This document shows, in pieces, positions 49,058 to 57,561 of a DNA stretch of 64,000 bases. The position numbers and the translations under genes are program-made. The stretch comes from Sinorhizobium sp. BG8 (GTDB taxonomy: Bacteria; Pseudomonadota; Alphaproteobacteria; Rhizobiales; Rhizobiaceae). Under the pieces are notes generated by a model, which did no database searches, was not told where the DNA came from, and worked only from the letters and a program-made list of their open reading frames with translations. Every line of letters begins with the position of its first letter. Within the stretch, counting starts at the first letter, position 1. The stretch spans positions 1,221,001 through 1,285,000 of the forward strand of contig NZ_CP044011.1 in assembly GCF_016864555.1 (NCBI RefSeq). Reading direction: 5' to 3'.

Positions 49058-49118
49058 TCCAGGTTCCTCACCAAAGTCCGGACGCAAGTTTCGATTGCGG
49101 TTTCGACACTACAAATTA

Positions 49119-49140
49119 TTGACGTGCGCGTAAACGTCAA
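49119..49140. promoter_or_regulatory. Candidate operator of the beta-oxidation operon
   Basis: TTGACGT-N8-ACGTCAA, an inverted repeat with 7-bp arms, 62 bp upstream of the acyl-CoA dehydrogenase start; the minus-strand TTGACG can also act as a -35. The form resembles operators of MerR-family catabolic regulators such as LiuR. Which regulator binds here is not known. Confidence 0.45.
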
Positions 49141-49288
49141 AAAATCGCGATCGTGAAAATTTCACAGAGGGTGCGCCGGGGAGGCGGTGGGAGGGCTTCA
49201 TACAATCCTGCCGTGCTCGGCGGCGCAAGCGTGGCGCAATCTTCGACGGGGAATATATGAGCAAATCGTTAAAAAAAGTTTCTCGCAG

Positions 49289-49303
49289 TTAACCGCTTAT
49301 TTA
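49289..49303. promoter_or_regulatory. Possible CtrA site upstream of podJ
   Basis: TTAA-N7-TTTA, one base off the CtrA full site TTAA-N7-TTAA, in an AT-rich island 272 bp upstream of podJ. The rest of the gap 49058-49574 has no recognisable gene. Confidence 0.35.
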
Positions 49304-49574
49304 CCACGTTTCGTGAATTGTGCAGTCAAGGGTACGACGCAGAAACCACAATCGGTCTTTCGCGTTGCGCCCGTCATGCGCGACAGATCCGGGAAGGGCA
49401 CGACCGACACCGCTGCCCCCTGCCTCGACGCGATAGTCCTGTCTACCGGCTCAGAGAAAGACCATTCCCTTCGAGCCGGGCGAATTTGGGTAACGGTGCC
49501 ATGCGGGCCAGGGGGGCGACCGCGGTGCAAGGTAACTCAGGAGAGCCGACGGGCTCCCAAGCGAGGCGAAGAAG

Positions 49575-52500
49575 ATGAACGGATCGCGACAGAATCCTCC
49601 ACGTCCCGTCGAAAGGGCGTCTCTCGATGCACTCAACCGCACGATCGAGGGGCTGGAGGCACGCATCGAGGGTCTGATGGCGAGCGGACGGGAGGCGCGC
49701 GCCCTCAATCAGGAGCGCTATGCGCGACCCGAGCAGACCCGCTTCGATCAGCAACGGTCCCAGCCGCTCCGGGAAGATCCGGTCTCCGAAATCGTCCAGC
49801 GCCAGCGCGTCCTCGATGCCACTCGCGAACGCACTGCCGCCGCCCGGCTCGAGCGTCGCCAGGCGTTCGAACGTCAGGCGTTGGATCGCCAGGCAATGGA
49901 ACGCCAGCCGGCAGCGCAGCAGGTCCCGGCTCCGCATGCCTCGATCGCTCCGGGTTACCCGATAGCGGCGGCCCGCCAGGACACGGCGGCCGAGATCGCC
50001 GAGGCTCTGGTCAACCTCAGGCAGGAACTCCGGAAGGATATCTCCGACGGCTTCGACCGCGAGATGAGTGCCTTGCGCGCCGAGATCCGCGGCATCAGGC
50101 AGGCAGCCGAACGCAGCGTTCCAGCTGAGGACATGCGTGACGACCTGCAGCGCATCGCCCTCTCGATCAACCAGCTTGCCCATCAGTCGGACGCTGCCGG
50201 CGCCCGCAATCTGCGCGCCGAATTCGACGAGCTGCGCTCCGTCCTGGACGCGCTCGCCCGCGAGGATTCCATCCGCCGCATGGAGAGCCGCTGGAATGGC
50301 GTCGAGTCTCGTATCGCCACTTTCGACCAGACCCGCGACGACGAGCTGGTGGCGCTCGCCTACCGTCTCGACGAGCTGAAGGTTCAGATCAACTCGGCGA
50401 GCGCCGTTCCAGCGATTCGCGATCTTGAGTCCAAGGTGAATGCCGTCGCCGATGCCGTCGAAGGGCTCGGCCGCAACCTGCAGCCCGATGATCGCCGGTT
50501 CGCCCCCCGCTTCGACACCCTCGACGATCGCCTCGACGAGATCAGCCGCGCCATCGCCGTCAGCGGCCACGCGCAGGCGAAGGCGGCCGATGCCGCGATG
50601 GTGCAGCGGTTGGAGCACCGTATCGCCGACCTGTCGGATCAGTTCGACATGGTCGTCCAGCGTCCGGAACCGGAGACGGGGCTCGGCGTGCGCCTGGAAG
50701 CGCTTGCAGCCCGGGTAGAGGATCTCGCGAACGAGGAAGCGGCCCTGCGCCTCGAGGAGCGACTGGAGCAGCTGTCTCGCCATCTGGAGCAGGCAACCGC
50801 TCCCCTCGCCAGCCCGGAAATAGCCAGCTACCTTTCCGACATTTCACGCAAGATCGATGCCCTCGACCAGGGATCGGTCAACGAGGACCTGGCCACCCGG
50901 CTCGACTATCTGGCGCGCCGCATCGAGGGAATGGAAGCGCCGCGTGCAAATCCGTTCGCGGACACGCAGTTCTCCATGCTCGAGGGCCGACTTTCGGCGA
51001 TCGCCGAGCGCCTGGACGAGGCGAGCGCATCGCCGCGCGACGACGGAGAGGCACTGCGTGGCCTCGAAGCTCAGATCGCCAATCTCTCTGCGCTCATCAG
51101 TGCGCCGCAATCCCAGAACGCCGCGGCCCTGCCTTCGGAATTCGAAGACAGGATGGCCAGCCTCGAAGAGTACATGGCGACCAACGACGAATACATCATC
51201 GAGGCCGCACGGCATGCGGCCGAAACGGTGATGGAAGCCTACCAGCGGGCCAGCCTGGGCGGGGCCTCGCCGCTTGCATCTGACATGGCCGCCATTTCCG
51301 CGCTTGCCGAGGATCTGCGTGCGCTGGAGGACCTGACCCGCTCCAGCGAGGAGCGCACGGCCCGGACCTTCGATGCGCTTCACGACACGCTGGTGCAGAT
51401 TGCCGGTCGCCTGGAGCAGCTGGATACGGCGCGCCAGCCGCAATTCGGCCTGCGTGAAAGCGCGCCGGCCATGCCGCGGGCGGACGTGCCGCCCATGCGC
51501 GAGGAAGCAGTCGCTTTCGGTCAGCGTGAATACCCCGAAGCTTCGGCAAGCCATTCATCCTATGAACAGCCGTCCTGGACCGCCGCAAGCCACAGCGTCG
51601 AGGAGGTGCAGGAGTTTGCAGCTGATGCGCCCGCGGAGGTTGAGGCAGCCGAGCTCAGCCTCGCCGAGCCGCGCCAGAAGAAAGCCGCCGTCAAGACCGG
51701 CCTGATCGCCGGCATCGCCAAGCGTCTGGTTCCCGGTCGTCGCGAACCCGAAGCCGAACCGGAGCGCACCCAGGTCGTCCCGACGCCGTCCATCGATCCG
51801 GTTGACGAGATTGCGCCGGAAGAGGCGAACCAGCTTCTCGAGCCGGGCTCCGGTGCTCCGGATGTCCGCCGGATTCTGGAGCGCGTACGCGCCGGCCAGA
51901 ACGCCTCTAGCCGTACCGCCACGCAGCCGGGGGATGCCGAAAAAGCCGATTTCATCGCCGCTGCCCGGCGCGCCGCAAAGATGGCAGCCGAGGAAGCCGA
52001 AGCCATCCAGCATGTCGCTCCGGAAAAGAAGCCTTCGGGCAAGGACTCGGGCTCGGCGCTCGCACGCCACCGCCGTCCGATCCTCATGGCCGTCGGTGCC
52101 GTGTTGCTTGCCGTCATGGCTTATCCGCTGGTGAGCACGCTCGCCAAGGGCGAGAAGGCCCCGCAGCAGGCGATCCTGCAACAGCCGACGGCAACCGGCG
52201 ACAAGAAGGCGGACGAGCCTGCAGCAGTCTCCGAAAAGCGTCCCGCAGTCACGGAAAAGGCGCAGGCGGACGTCTCGGCCGATGTGCGCATGGCGGCCGC
52301 TTCGAAGGCGGACACCTCCGGCAGCAACAGCAATACCATTTCCGGACCAGCGAGCGGCCAGACTGCCGCAGTGGCCGGGACCACCGATGCAGCAAGCGGT
52401 GCGGCGCAGATGACCCGTCCGGTCGCAGCGATCGATAGCCAGGCAACGGCAGGCTTCGAGCCGCTCGATAGCGCCGGGTCGGAAGACGTGGGCGCTCCCG

Positions 52501-53423
52501 CCGACGGTGACAGCGAGACCGCATCCATCGATCCTGCGTCCGCCGCAAAGGCGACCATCGCTATACCTTCGGAAATAGCACCGGCTTCGCTCGCCAAGGC
52601 CGCGGGCGAGGGCGACAGTCTTGCGCTCTTCGAGATCGGAGTGCGCTACACGGACGGAAACGGAGTGAAGAGCGACAATACCGAGGCGGCGAAGTGGTAC
52701 GGCCTTTCGGCCGACCGTGGCTTCGCGCCCGCGCAGTACCGCCTCGCCAACCTTCTGGAAAAGGGCCAGGGCGTCGAGCGCGACCTCGTGAAGGCGCATG
52801 CCCTTTACGCGAAGGCCGCCGAGCAGGGCAACGTCAGCGCCATGCACAATCTCGCAGTGCTGCTCGCAAGCGGCGCCGGCAAGGATGCGCCGGACATGTC
52901 GGGTGCCGCTAAATGGTTCCAGCAGGCGGCCGAACGGGGCGTACGCGACAGCCAGTTCAATCTCGCGATCCTCTATGCACGCGGCAACGGCGTGACGCAG
53001 GATATCGAGGAATCCTACAAATGGTTTGCGGTCGCGGCCCGCGACGGCGACACCGATGCCGCCCAGAAGCGCGACGAAGTGGCCAATGCGATGAAGCCGG
53101 AGCAGCTCTCGAGCGCCAAGGCCAAGTTCGACCTGTGGAAGCCGCAGGCCGTGGACGAAAAGGCCAACTCTGTCATGCTTCCCGACGAATGGGTCGGCGC
53201 GCCCACCAAGACCGCATCCGTGGATATGAAGAGGGCGATACGCAATATCCAGGCGATCCTCAACAACAACGGTTTCTACGCGGGTACGCCGGACGGAGAA
53301 ATGGGCAAGCGTACCGTGCTGGCCATCAAGGCTTTCCAGAAGTCCATCGGTCAGCCGGAGACGGGCGAGATCGACGATCAGCTGGTGAGAGAGTTGCTGA
53401 AACGCAACAAGTCCGAGGGATGA
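49575..53423 (+). CDS. podJ: Polar localisation factor PodJ
   Basis: 1282 residues. The cytoplasmic part (1-830) is rich in coiled coil (RQELRKDISDGFDREMSALR; RLEERLEQLSRHLEQATAPL). One TM helix lies at about 835-855 (ILMAVGAVLLAVMAYPLVST). The periplasmic part has an Ala/Ser/Thr-rich linker, Sel1-like repeats at about 1014-1160 (LFEIGVRYTDGNGVKSDNTE; AAKWYGLSADRGFAPAQYRL) and a C-terminal peptidoglycan-binding domain at about 1219-1280 (IQAILNNNGFYAGTPDGEMG). This is the PodJ plan: a pole organiser, needed in Rhizobiales for switching growth pole to old pole. Weak ribosome site before the ATG. Upstream AT-rich DNA may hold cell-cycle signals. Confidence 0.9.
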   Translation: MNGSRQNPPRPVERASLDALNRTIEGLEARIEGLMASGREARALNQERYARPEQTRFDQQRSQPLREDPVSEIVQRQRVLDATRERTAAARLERRQAFERQALDRQAMERQPAAQQVPAPHASIAPGYPIAAARQDTAAEIAEALVNLRQELRKDISDGFDREMSALRAEIRGIRQAAERSVPAEDMRDDLQRIALSINQLAHQSDAAGARNLRAEFDELRSVLDALAREDSIRRMESRWNGVESRIATFDQTRDDELVALAYRLDELKVQINSASAVPAIRDLESKVNAVADAVEGLGRNLQPDDRRFAPRFDTLDDRLDEISRAIAVSGHAQAKAADAAMVQRLEHRIADLSDQFDMVVQRPEPETGLGVRLEALAARVEDLANEEAALRLEERLEQLSRHLEQATAPLASPEIASYLSDISRKIDALDQGSVNEDLATRLDYLARRIEGMEAPRANPFADTQFSMLEGRLSAIAERLDEASASPRDDGEALRGLEAQIANLSALISAPQSQNAAALPSEFEDRMASLEEYMATNDEYIIEAARHAAETVMEAYQRASLGGASPLASDMAAISALAEDLRALEDLTRSSEERTARTFDALHDTLVQIAGRLEQLDTARQPQFGLRESAPAMPRADVPPMREEAVAFGQREYPEASASHSSYEQPSWTAASHSVEEVQEFAADAPAEVEAAELSLAEPRQKKAAVKTGLIAGIAKRLVPGRREPEAEPERTQVVPTPSIDPVDEIAPEEANQLLEPGSGAPDVRRILERVRAGQNASSRTATQPGDAEKADFIAAARRAAKMAAEEAEAIQHVAPEKKPSGKDSGSALARHRRPILMAVGAVLLAVMAYPLVSTLAKGEKAPQQAILQQPTATGDKKADEPAAVSEKRPAVTEKAQADVSADVRMAAASKADTSGSNSNTISGPASGQTAAVAGTTDAASGAAQMTRPVAAIDSQATAGFEPLDSAGSEDVGAPADGDSETASIDPASAAKATIAIPSEIAPASLAKAAGEGDSLALFEIGVRYTDGNGVKSDNTEAAKWYGLSADRGFAPAQYRLANLLEKGQGVERDLVKAHALYAKAAEQGNVSAMHNLAVLLASGAGKDAPDMSGAAKWFQQAAERGVRDSQFNLAILYARGNGVTQDIEESYKWFAVAARDGDTDAAQKRDEVANAMKPEQLSSAKAKFDLWKPQAVDEKANSVMLPDEWVGAPTKTASVDMKRAIRNIQAILNNNGFYAGTPDGEMGKRTVLAIKAFQKSIGQPETGEIDDQLVRELLKRNKSEG

Positions 53424-53913
53424 TTGCTGGCTGAAGCGCGCCCGAAGCCGGACATCTTTGGGCCGTTTCTGGTCATGCCAGGAATTCAGCTGTAAAATCA
53501 GCGAAATAGGGCATGATGTCGGCTGTACCTGACCTCCAGCCGACCGCTTGGCGCTCCTCATCGGAGTGGCCCGCGACCAGGGCCTCCGGTTGACTCCGTC
53601 TTGCCCCGCAGGCATGACGGAACATAGAAAAACCACATGTCGAACCAACATGATACGGGCGAATGCCAACCCGCGTACCGGGATCAGTCAGGTGCTGTTT
53701 CCGGCTGGCGGCAGGCATTCGGACGGCGGAGCCTTTTCGGCCCCGGTCGTGCGAACGGGAAAGAGGGCCGCGGCCCGCGGACTGGCTTTCTCCGGCCGCA
53801 GCTTGAGCATATCCCGATATCACGGCGTGATACGGAACCACTTCGCGAAATGGGGCGGGCGATGATCCTTTGCGCAATCGCTGTCCGCTTGAACGGCCTA
53901 TCGGGGTAAAGTT
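53424..53913. other. Intergenic region between podJ and the TauE-like gene
   Basis: 490 bp. Open frames on both strands lack ribosome sites and family resemblance. I see no gene, repeat or RNA here. Confidence 0.4.
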
Positions 53914-54840
53914 GTGACAGTCTATCTGCCCATTGCAGAGCTATCGGTGAACATCTTCATCATTCTCGGCATGGGCGCGGCCGTAGGCTTTCTCTCGGGC
54001 ATGTTCGGCGTGGGCGGCGGCTTCCTCATCACGCCACTCCTGATCTTCTACAACATCCCGCCCGTGGTCGCCGTGGCGACCGGAGCGAACCAGGTCGTCG
54101 CCTCCTCCATTTCCGGCGCTATCACCCATTTCCGGCGCGGTTCACTCGATATCAAGCTCGGCACCGTGCTTCTGATCGGAGGCCTTTGCGGAGCGACGGT
54201 CGGCATATGGCTGTTCTCCCTGCTCAGAAGCGTCGGCCAGCTCGATCTGGTGATCTCGCTCATGTACGTCGTGCTGCTCGGGGTGGTCGGCTGCCTGATG
54301 CTGTGGGAAAGCCTCAACGCACTTCGCCGCGCATCCAAGAACCAGCCCGCGACACTGCGCAAGCCCGGCCAGCACAGCTGGGTGCACAGGCTGCCGCTGA
54401 AGATGCGGTTCAAGAAGTCGAAGATCTACCTCAGCGTCATTCCCGTGGTGGTGCTCGGCTTCACCATCGGCATCCTCACCTCGGTCATGGGTGTCGGCGG
54501 CGGCTTCATCATGGTGCCGGCGATGATCTACCTGCTGCGCATTCCGACGAATGTCGTCGTCGGGACGTCGCTGTTCCAGATCGTCTTCGTTACCGCCTAT
54601 ACGACGATCGTCCAGGCCGCGGCCAACCAGTCGGTCGATATCGTCCTCGCCTTCATCCTGATGGTCGCGGGCGTGATCGGGGCCCAGTACGGCGTCCGCG
54701 TCGGTCAGAGGTTGCGCGGCGAACAGCTCCGCGCGCTCCTCGGGCTGCTCGTGCTCGCCGTCGGCATGCGCCTCGCGGTGGATCTGGTCATCACCCCGGA
54801 GGATCTCTATTCGGTGGTAAGCGAGAGGATCTACCGATGA
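53914..54840 (+). CDS. TauE/SafE-family sulfite/anion exporter
   Basis: 308 residues with about eight TM helices in two repeats, each with the glycine motif (GFLSGMFGVGGGFLITPLLI near residue 26; GILTSVMGVGGGFIMVPAMI near 188). The family (DUF81) exports sulfite, sulfoacetate or similar anions; substrate here unknown. GTG start with GGGGTAAAG upstream. Its stop overlaps the next ATG, so the two are translated together. Confidence 0.9.
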   Translation: MTVYLPIAELSVNIFIILGMGAAVGFLSGMFGVGGGFLITPLLIFYNIPPVVAVATGANQVVASSISGAITHFRRGSLDIKLGTVLLIGGLCGATVGIWLFSLLRSVGQLDLVISLMYVVLLGVVGCLMLWESLNALRRASKNQPATLRKPGQHSWVHRLPLKMRFKKSKIYLSVIPVVVLGFTIGILTSVMGVGGGFIMVPAMIYLLRIPTNVVVGTSLFQIVFVTAYTTIVQAAANQSVDIVLAFILMVAGVIGAQYGVRVGQRLRGEQLRALLGLLVLAVGMRLAVDLVITPEDLYSVVSERIYR

Positions 54841-55631
54841 TCCGGCTCGCCCGCCTCCTGCTGCCGCTTTTCCTTGGGTTGGCTTCGACCGCCTCCGCCC
54901 AGGAGGATACGCGCCCCGAATTCACCGAGAGGCTGGAGATCGGGATCTCGACCGATCAGATCTCCATATCGTCCGATTTCCGCGGGGCGGATCTCACCAT
55001 CTTCGGTGCGATCGAGGGCTATGATCCGAGCCTCCTGGCGCAGGGAAAATACGACATCGTCGTCGCGCTCGAGGGCCCGAAGGACGACGCGACCGTACGC
55101 GTCAAGGAGCGCGTGTTCGGGATCTGGGTCAACCGGCGTTCGATGACGTTCGAACTCGTTCCGGAATCCTATTCCCTTTCGAGCACGCGCGACCTCGAAA
55201 CGATCGCTCCCGCAGCCGAGCTCAACGGCATCGGGGTGGGCATCCAGCACATCAAGCTGGTGCCGACCGGATACATCGGCGATGGCAGCAACCTGACCGA
55301 ATTTCGCGATGCGTTCCGCCGCCTGAAGGAAAGTGGCGGCTTCTACCAGCGCGATCCGGGCGGCGTGCAGTTCATCAGCGCAAGCCTCTTCAAGGCGACC
55401 GTGCGGCTGCCGGCGAACGTGCCGAACGGCACGCATGTGGTCCGCGCCCATCTCTTCCGCGATGGCGTCTTCGTCAGCGAGAAGGCCCTGCCGCTGCAGG
55501 TCATGAAGACGGGCGTCGAGCAGATGATCTGGAATGCCGCCTTCAACAATCCCATTCCCTACGGTCTGCTGTCGGTTCTGCTCGCCATTCTCACAGGCTG
55601 GATCGCCAGTATCGTCTTCCGCAAGGAATAG
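54837..55631 (+). CDS. TIGR02186-family membrane-anchored protein
   Basis: 264 residues: signal peptide at 1-22 (RLARLLLPLFLGLASTASA), periplasmic beta-rich domain (EIGISTDQISISSDFRGADL; GIWVNRRSMTFELVPESYSL) and one C-terminal TM helix (YGLLSVLLAILTGWIASIVF). It matches the conserved alphaproteobacterial family TIGR02186, which often follows a TauE-like gene, as here by ATGA overlap. Function unknown; a periplasmic accessory subunit of the exporter is a fair guess. Confidence 0.82.
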   Translation: MIRLARLLLPLFLGLASTASAQEDTRPEFTERLEIGISTDQISISSDFRGADLTIFGAIEGYDPSLLAQGKYDIVVALEGPKDDATVRVKERVFGIWVNRRSMTFELVPESYSLSSTRDLETIAPAAELNGIGVGIQHIKLVPTGYIGDGSNLTEFRDAFRRLKESGGFYQRDPGGVQFISASLFKATVRLPANVPNGTHVVRAHLFRDGVFVSEKALPLQVMKTGVEQMIWNAAFNNPIPYGLLSVLLAILTGWIASIVFRKE

Positions 55632-55646
55632 GGTGGTCCCTGGCCG

Positions 55647-56150
55647 TCAGGCCGTTTCGCTGAGCTTGCGCGCCACGACAGCCTCGTAGGCGGCACGCAG
55701 TTCCGCAAACACCGAGCGTGCCGGCCGAGGCGCTGCGAGATGAATCGCGCGCAATTCCTCCATGAAGGCGTCCCACATGTCAGTTCCTCCCTCCTCGAGA
55801 AGTTGGGCCCGGATGCTGAGTTCCTCGCTGACGTCAAGATATCTGCGGCCCCAGGCGCCCATGTGGGCAAAGAGCGGGACGAGCGAGATCGCCATCTCCG
55901 TCAGGCTGTAGAGCGCCTTCTGCTTGTGGCTTGGATCGTCCGCCTTGGTGATCAGCCCCTTTTCGGTCAGGCGCTTCAACCGGTCGGCCAGGATGTTGGA
56001 GGCGATGCCTTCCTCCGATTTGGTCAAGAGCTCGCGGAAATGGCGGCGGTTGCCGAACATCATGTCGCGAATGACGATCAGGCTCCAGCGGTCGCCCAGA
56101 ATTTCCAGCGTCAGATTGATGGGGCAACCCGAGCGGTGCTCGTCCTTCAT
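55647..56150 (-). CDS. HxlR-family transcriptional regulator
   Basis: 167 residues with the HxlR winged helix: CPINLTLEILGDRWSLIVIR, RRHFRELLTKSEEGIASNIL, RLKRLTEKGLITKADDP and YSLTEMAISLVPLF. The start at 56150 is chosen for the GGAG 7 bases upstream; 56177 is an alternative. It is divergent from the reductase gene at 56246, its likely target. Confidence 0.9.
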   Translation of the reverse strand: MKDEHRSGCPINLTLEILGDRWSLIVIRDMMFGNRRHFRELLTKSEEGIASNILADRLKRLTEKGLITKADDPSHKQKALYSLTEMAISLVPLFAHMGAWGRRYLDVSEELSIRAQLLEEGGTDMWDAFMEELRAIHLAAPRPARSVFAELRAAYEAVVARKLSETA

Positions 56151-56245
56151 TGCAGTCTCCAGAGAATCTGCTTGCATTTTGCCATCGGTTTACATAGCTT
56201 TCAACTGCTTGCATAATGAAACTGGTTTTCTCGGAGGAGGCAGCG

Positions 56246-56803
56246 ATGAGCAAGGTAATCGTCTGGAACCTGGTGACCCTCGACGGCTATTTCGAGGGCG
56301 AGACCAAGTGGGACCTGGGGTTTCACAACTACGCCTGGGGCGAGGATCTCGAGAATCTGAGCAAGGATTTCGGCTCGAGAACCCGGCTGCTGGTCTTTGG
56401 CCGCATTACCTACGAAGGCATGAAATCCTACTGGACGACGACCGAGGAGGAAACGGAGGTAAAGGCCTACATGAACGCGCTGCCGAAGCTGGTGGCATCG
56501 CGCACGCTGAAAGCCTCTGACTGGAACAATACGCGGATGACCGACGATGTCGTCGGCGAATTGAGGCGCCTTAAAGCTGAGCCGGGCAAGGACATCTATA
56601 TCTTCGGAAGCGCCGAACTCACCCGGACCCTTTTGAAGGAGGGCCTCGTCGACGAGTTGATGATCGGTGTCGTGCCGGTGCTCCTCGGAAAGGGAACGCA
56701 CTTTTTCAAGGAGGGCGGCGTTGAAAGGCGTTTCAGTCTGGTCGAGGCCCGGCCGCTGAAAAACGGTACCGTGATCCTGCGCTACCAGCCGCTCGCTGCG
56801 TGA
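56246..56803 (+). CDS. Dihydrofolate reductase-like (RibD C-terminal) protein
   Basis: 185 residues of the RibD_C/DHFR-like fold: KVIVWNLVTLDGYFEGETKW, LLVFGRITYEGMKSYW, DIYIFGSAELTRTLLKEGLV and VPVLLGKGTHFFK. These stand-alone reductases are common but mostly uncharacterised; it is unlikely to be the essential FolA. Strong GGAGGAGG before the ATG. It is divergent from the HxlR regulator, 95 bp apart. Confidence 0.87.
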   Translation: MSKVIVWNLVTLDGYFEGETKWDLGFHNYAWGEDLENLSKDFGSRTRLLVFGRITYEGMKSYWTTTEEETEVKAYMNALPKLVASRTLKASDWNNTRMTDDVVGELRRLKAEPGKDIYIFGSAELTRTLLKEGLVDELMIGVVPVLLGKGTHFFKEGGVERRFSLVEARPLKNGTVILRYQPLAA

Positions 56804-56816
56804 CTGGCTTGCTGCT

Positions 56817-57548
56817 CTACCCCATCAGATTGGCGAACCGTACGGAATAGATGCGGTCGCGCCCGAGCAGGTGGGCGATGAGGTTCGTCCGGTCGAAGAG
56901 CCCGGCCATCGCGCGGTGCCGGAGGTCGAGACCTCCGGTCATGACCCCGAAGGCCGGCATCAGCAAGCGCCTGCCATCGGTCGCGAAGCACGGGCGGCGC
57001 ACCGATTTCTCACGCCGTTTGACGGTCGCGGACGGGTGGAGATGCCCAGCGATCTCGCCGCGGGCAGCACCCGCCTGCGGCTCGTGGCGGAAGGAAAGCC
57101 CGGCGAAACACAGTTCGTCCGCTGACTGGCCCGGAAGGTCGGTCGTCCCTTCCGGGTCGTGGTTGCCGTTGATCCAGATCCAGTCTCGCCCGCGGGCAAT
57201 CGATTCGATCCGGTGGCGATAGATCGCCGGCAGCTGGGCCGAGCCGACGCGGTCATGAAAATTGTCGCCCAGGCTGACGACGATCTTCGGGTCGTGCCGA
57301 AGCACGACCGCTTCCAGTATCTTCAGGGTCGCCAGCGTGTCGTAGGGTGGCAGGAGCATGCCGCGGCGCGCAAATGCGGCACCCTTTTCGAGATGCAGGT
57401 CGGAAACGACAAGAAGCCGTGTCTCCGGCAGGTAGAGCGCGCCGAACGGATCGCAGATCGCCTCGACGCCGGCGATGACGGTGCGGGCGGTCAGCGCACC
57501 AAAGTCCTGTATGTCCGTCGATGCCAGTGCCAGCCTGTTCATTGCCAC
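56817..57548 (-). CDS. pdeM: Ligase-associated DNA damage response endonuclease PdeM
   Basis: 243-residue calcineurin-like metallophosphoesterase with all metal motifs: VVSDLHLEKG (DxH), SLGDNFHDR (GDxxxDR), INGNHDPEG (GNHD) and IAGHLHPS (GHxH). PdeM belongs to a four-gene DNA-repair set with a ligase, an exonuclease-like protein and a DExH helicase. Here it follows the helicase gene by 13 bp in one operon; the ligase and nuclease genes are not in the window. Confidence 0.9.
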   Translation of the reverse strand: MAMNRLALASTDIQDFGALTARTVIAGVEAICDPFGALYLPETRLLVVSDLHLEKGAAFARRGMLLPPYDTLATLKILEAVVLRHDPKIVVSLGDNFHDRVGSAQLPAIYRHRIESIARGRDWIWINGNHDPEGTTDLPGQSADELCFAGLSFRHEPQAGAARGEIAGHLHPSATVKRREKSVRRPCFATDGRRLLMPAFGVMTGGLDLRHRAMAGLFDRTNLIAHLLGRDRIYSVRFANLMG

Positions 57549-57561
57549 TCAAATACTCTCG

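Noticed and set aside
53473-53909. Open frames in the podJ-TauE gap as genes
   Set aside because: No ribosome sites, domain features or coherent composition on either strand.
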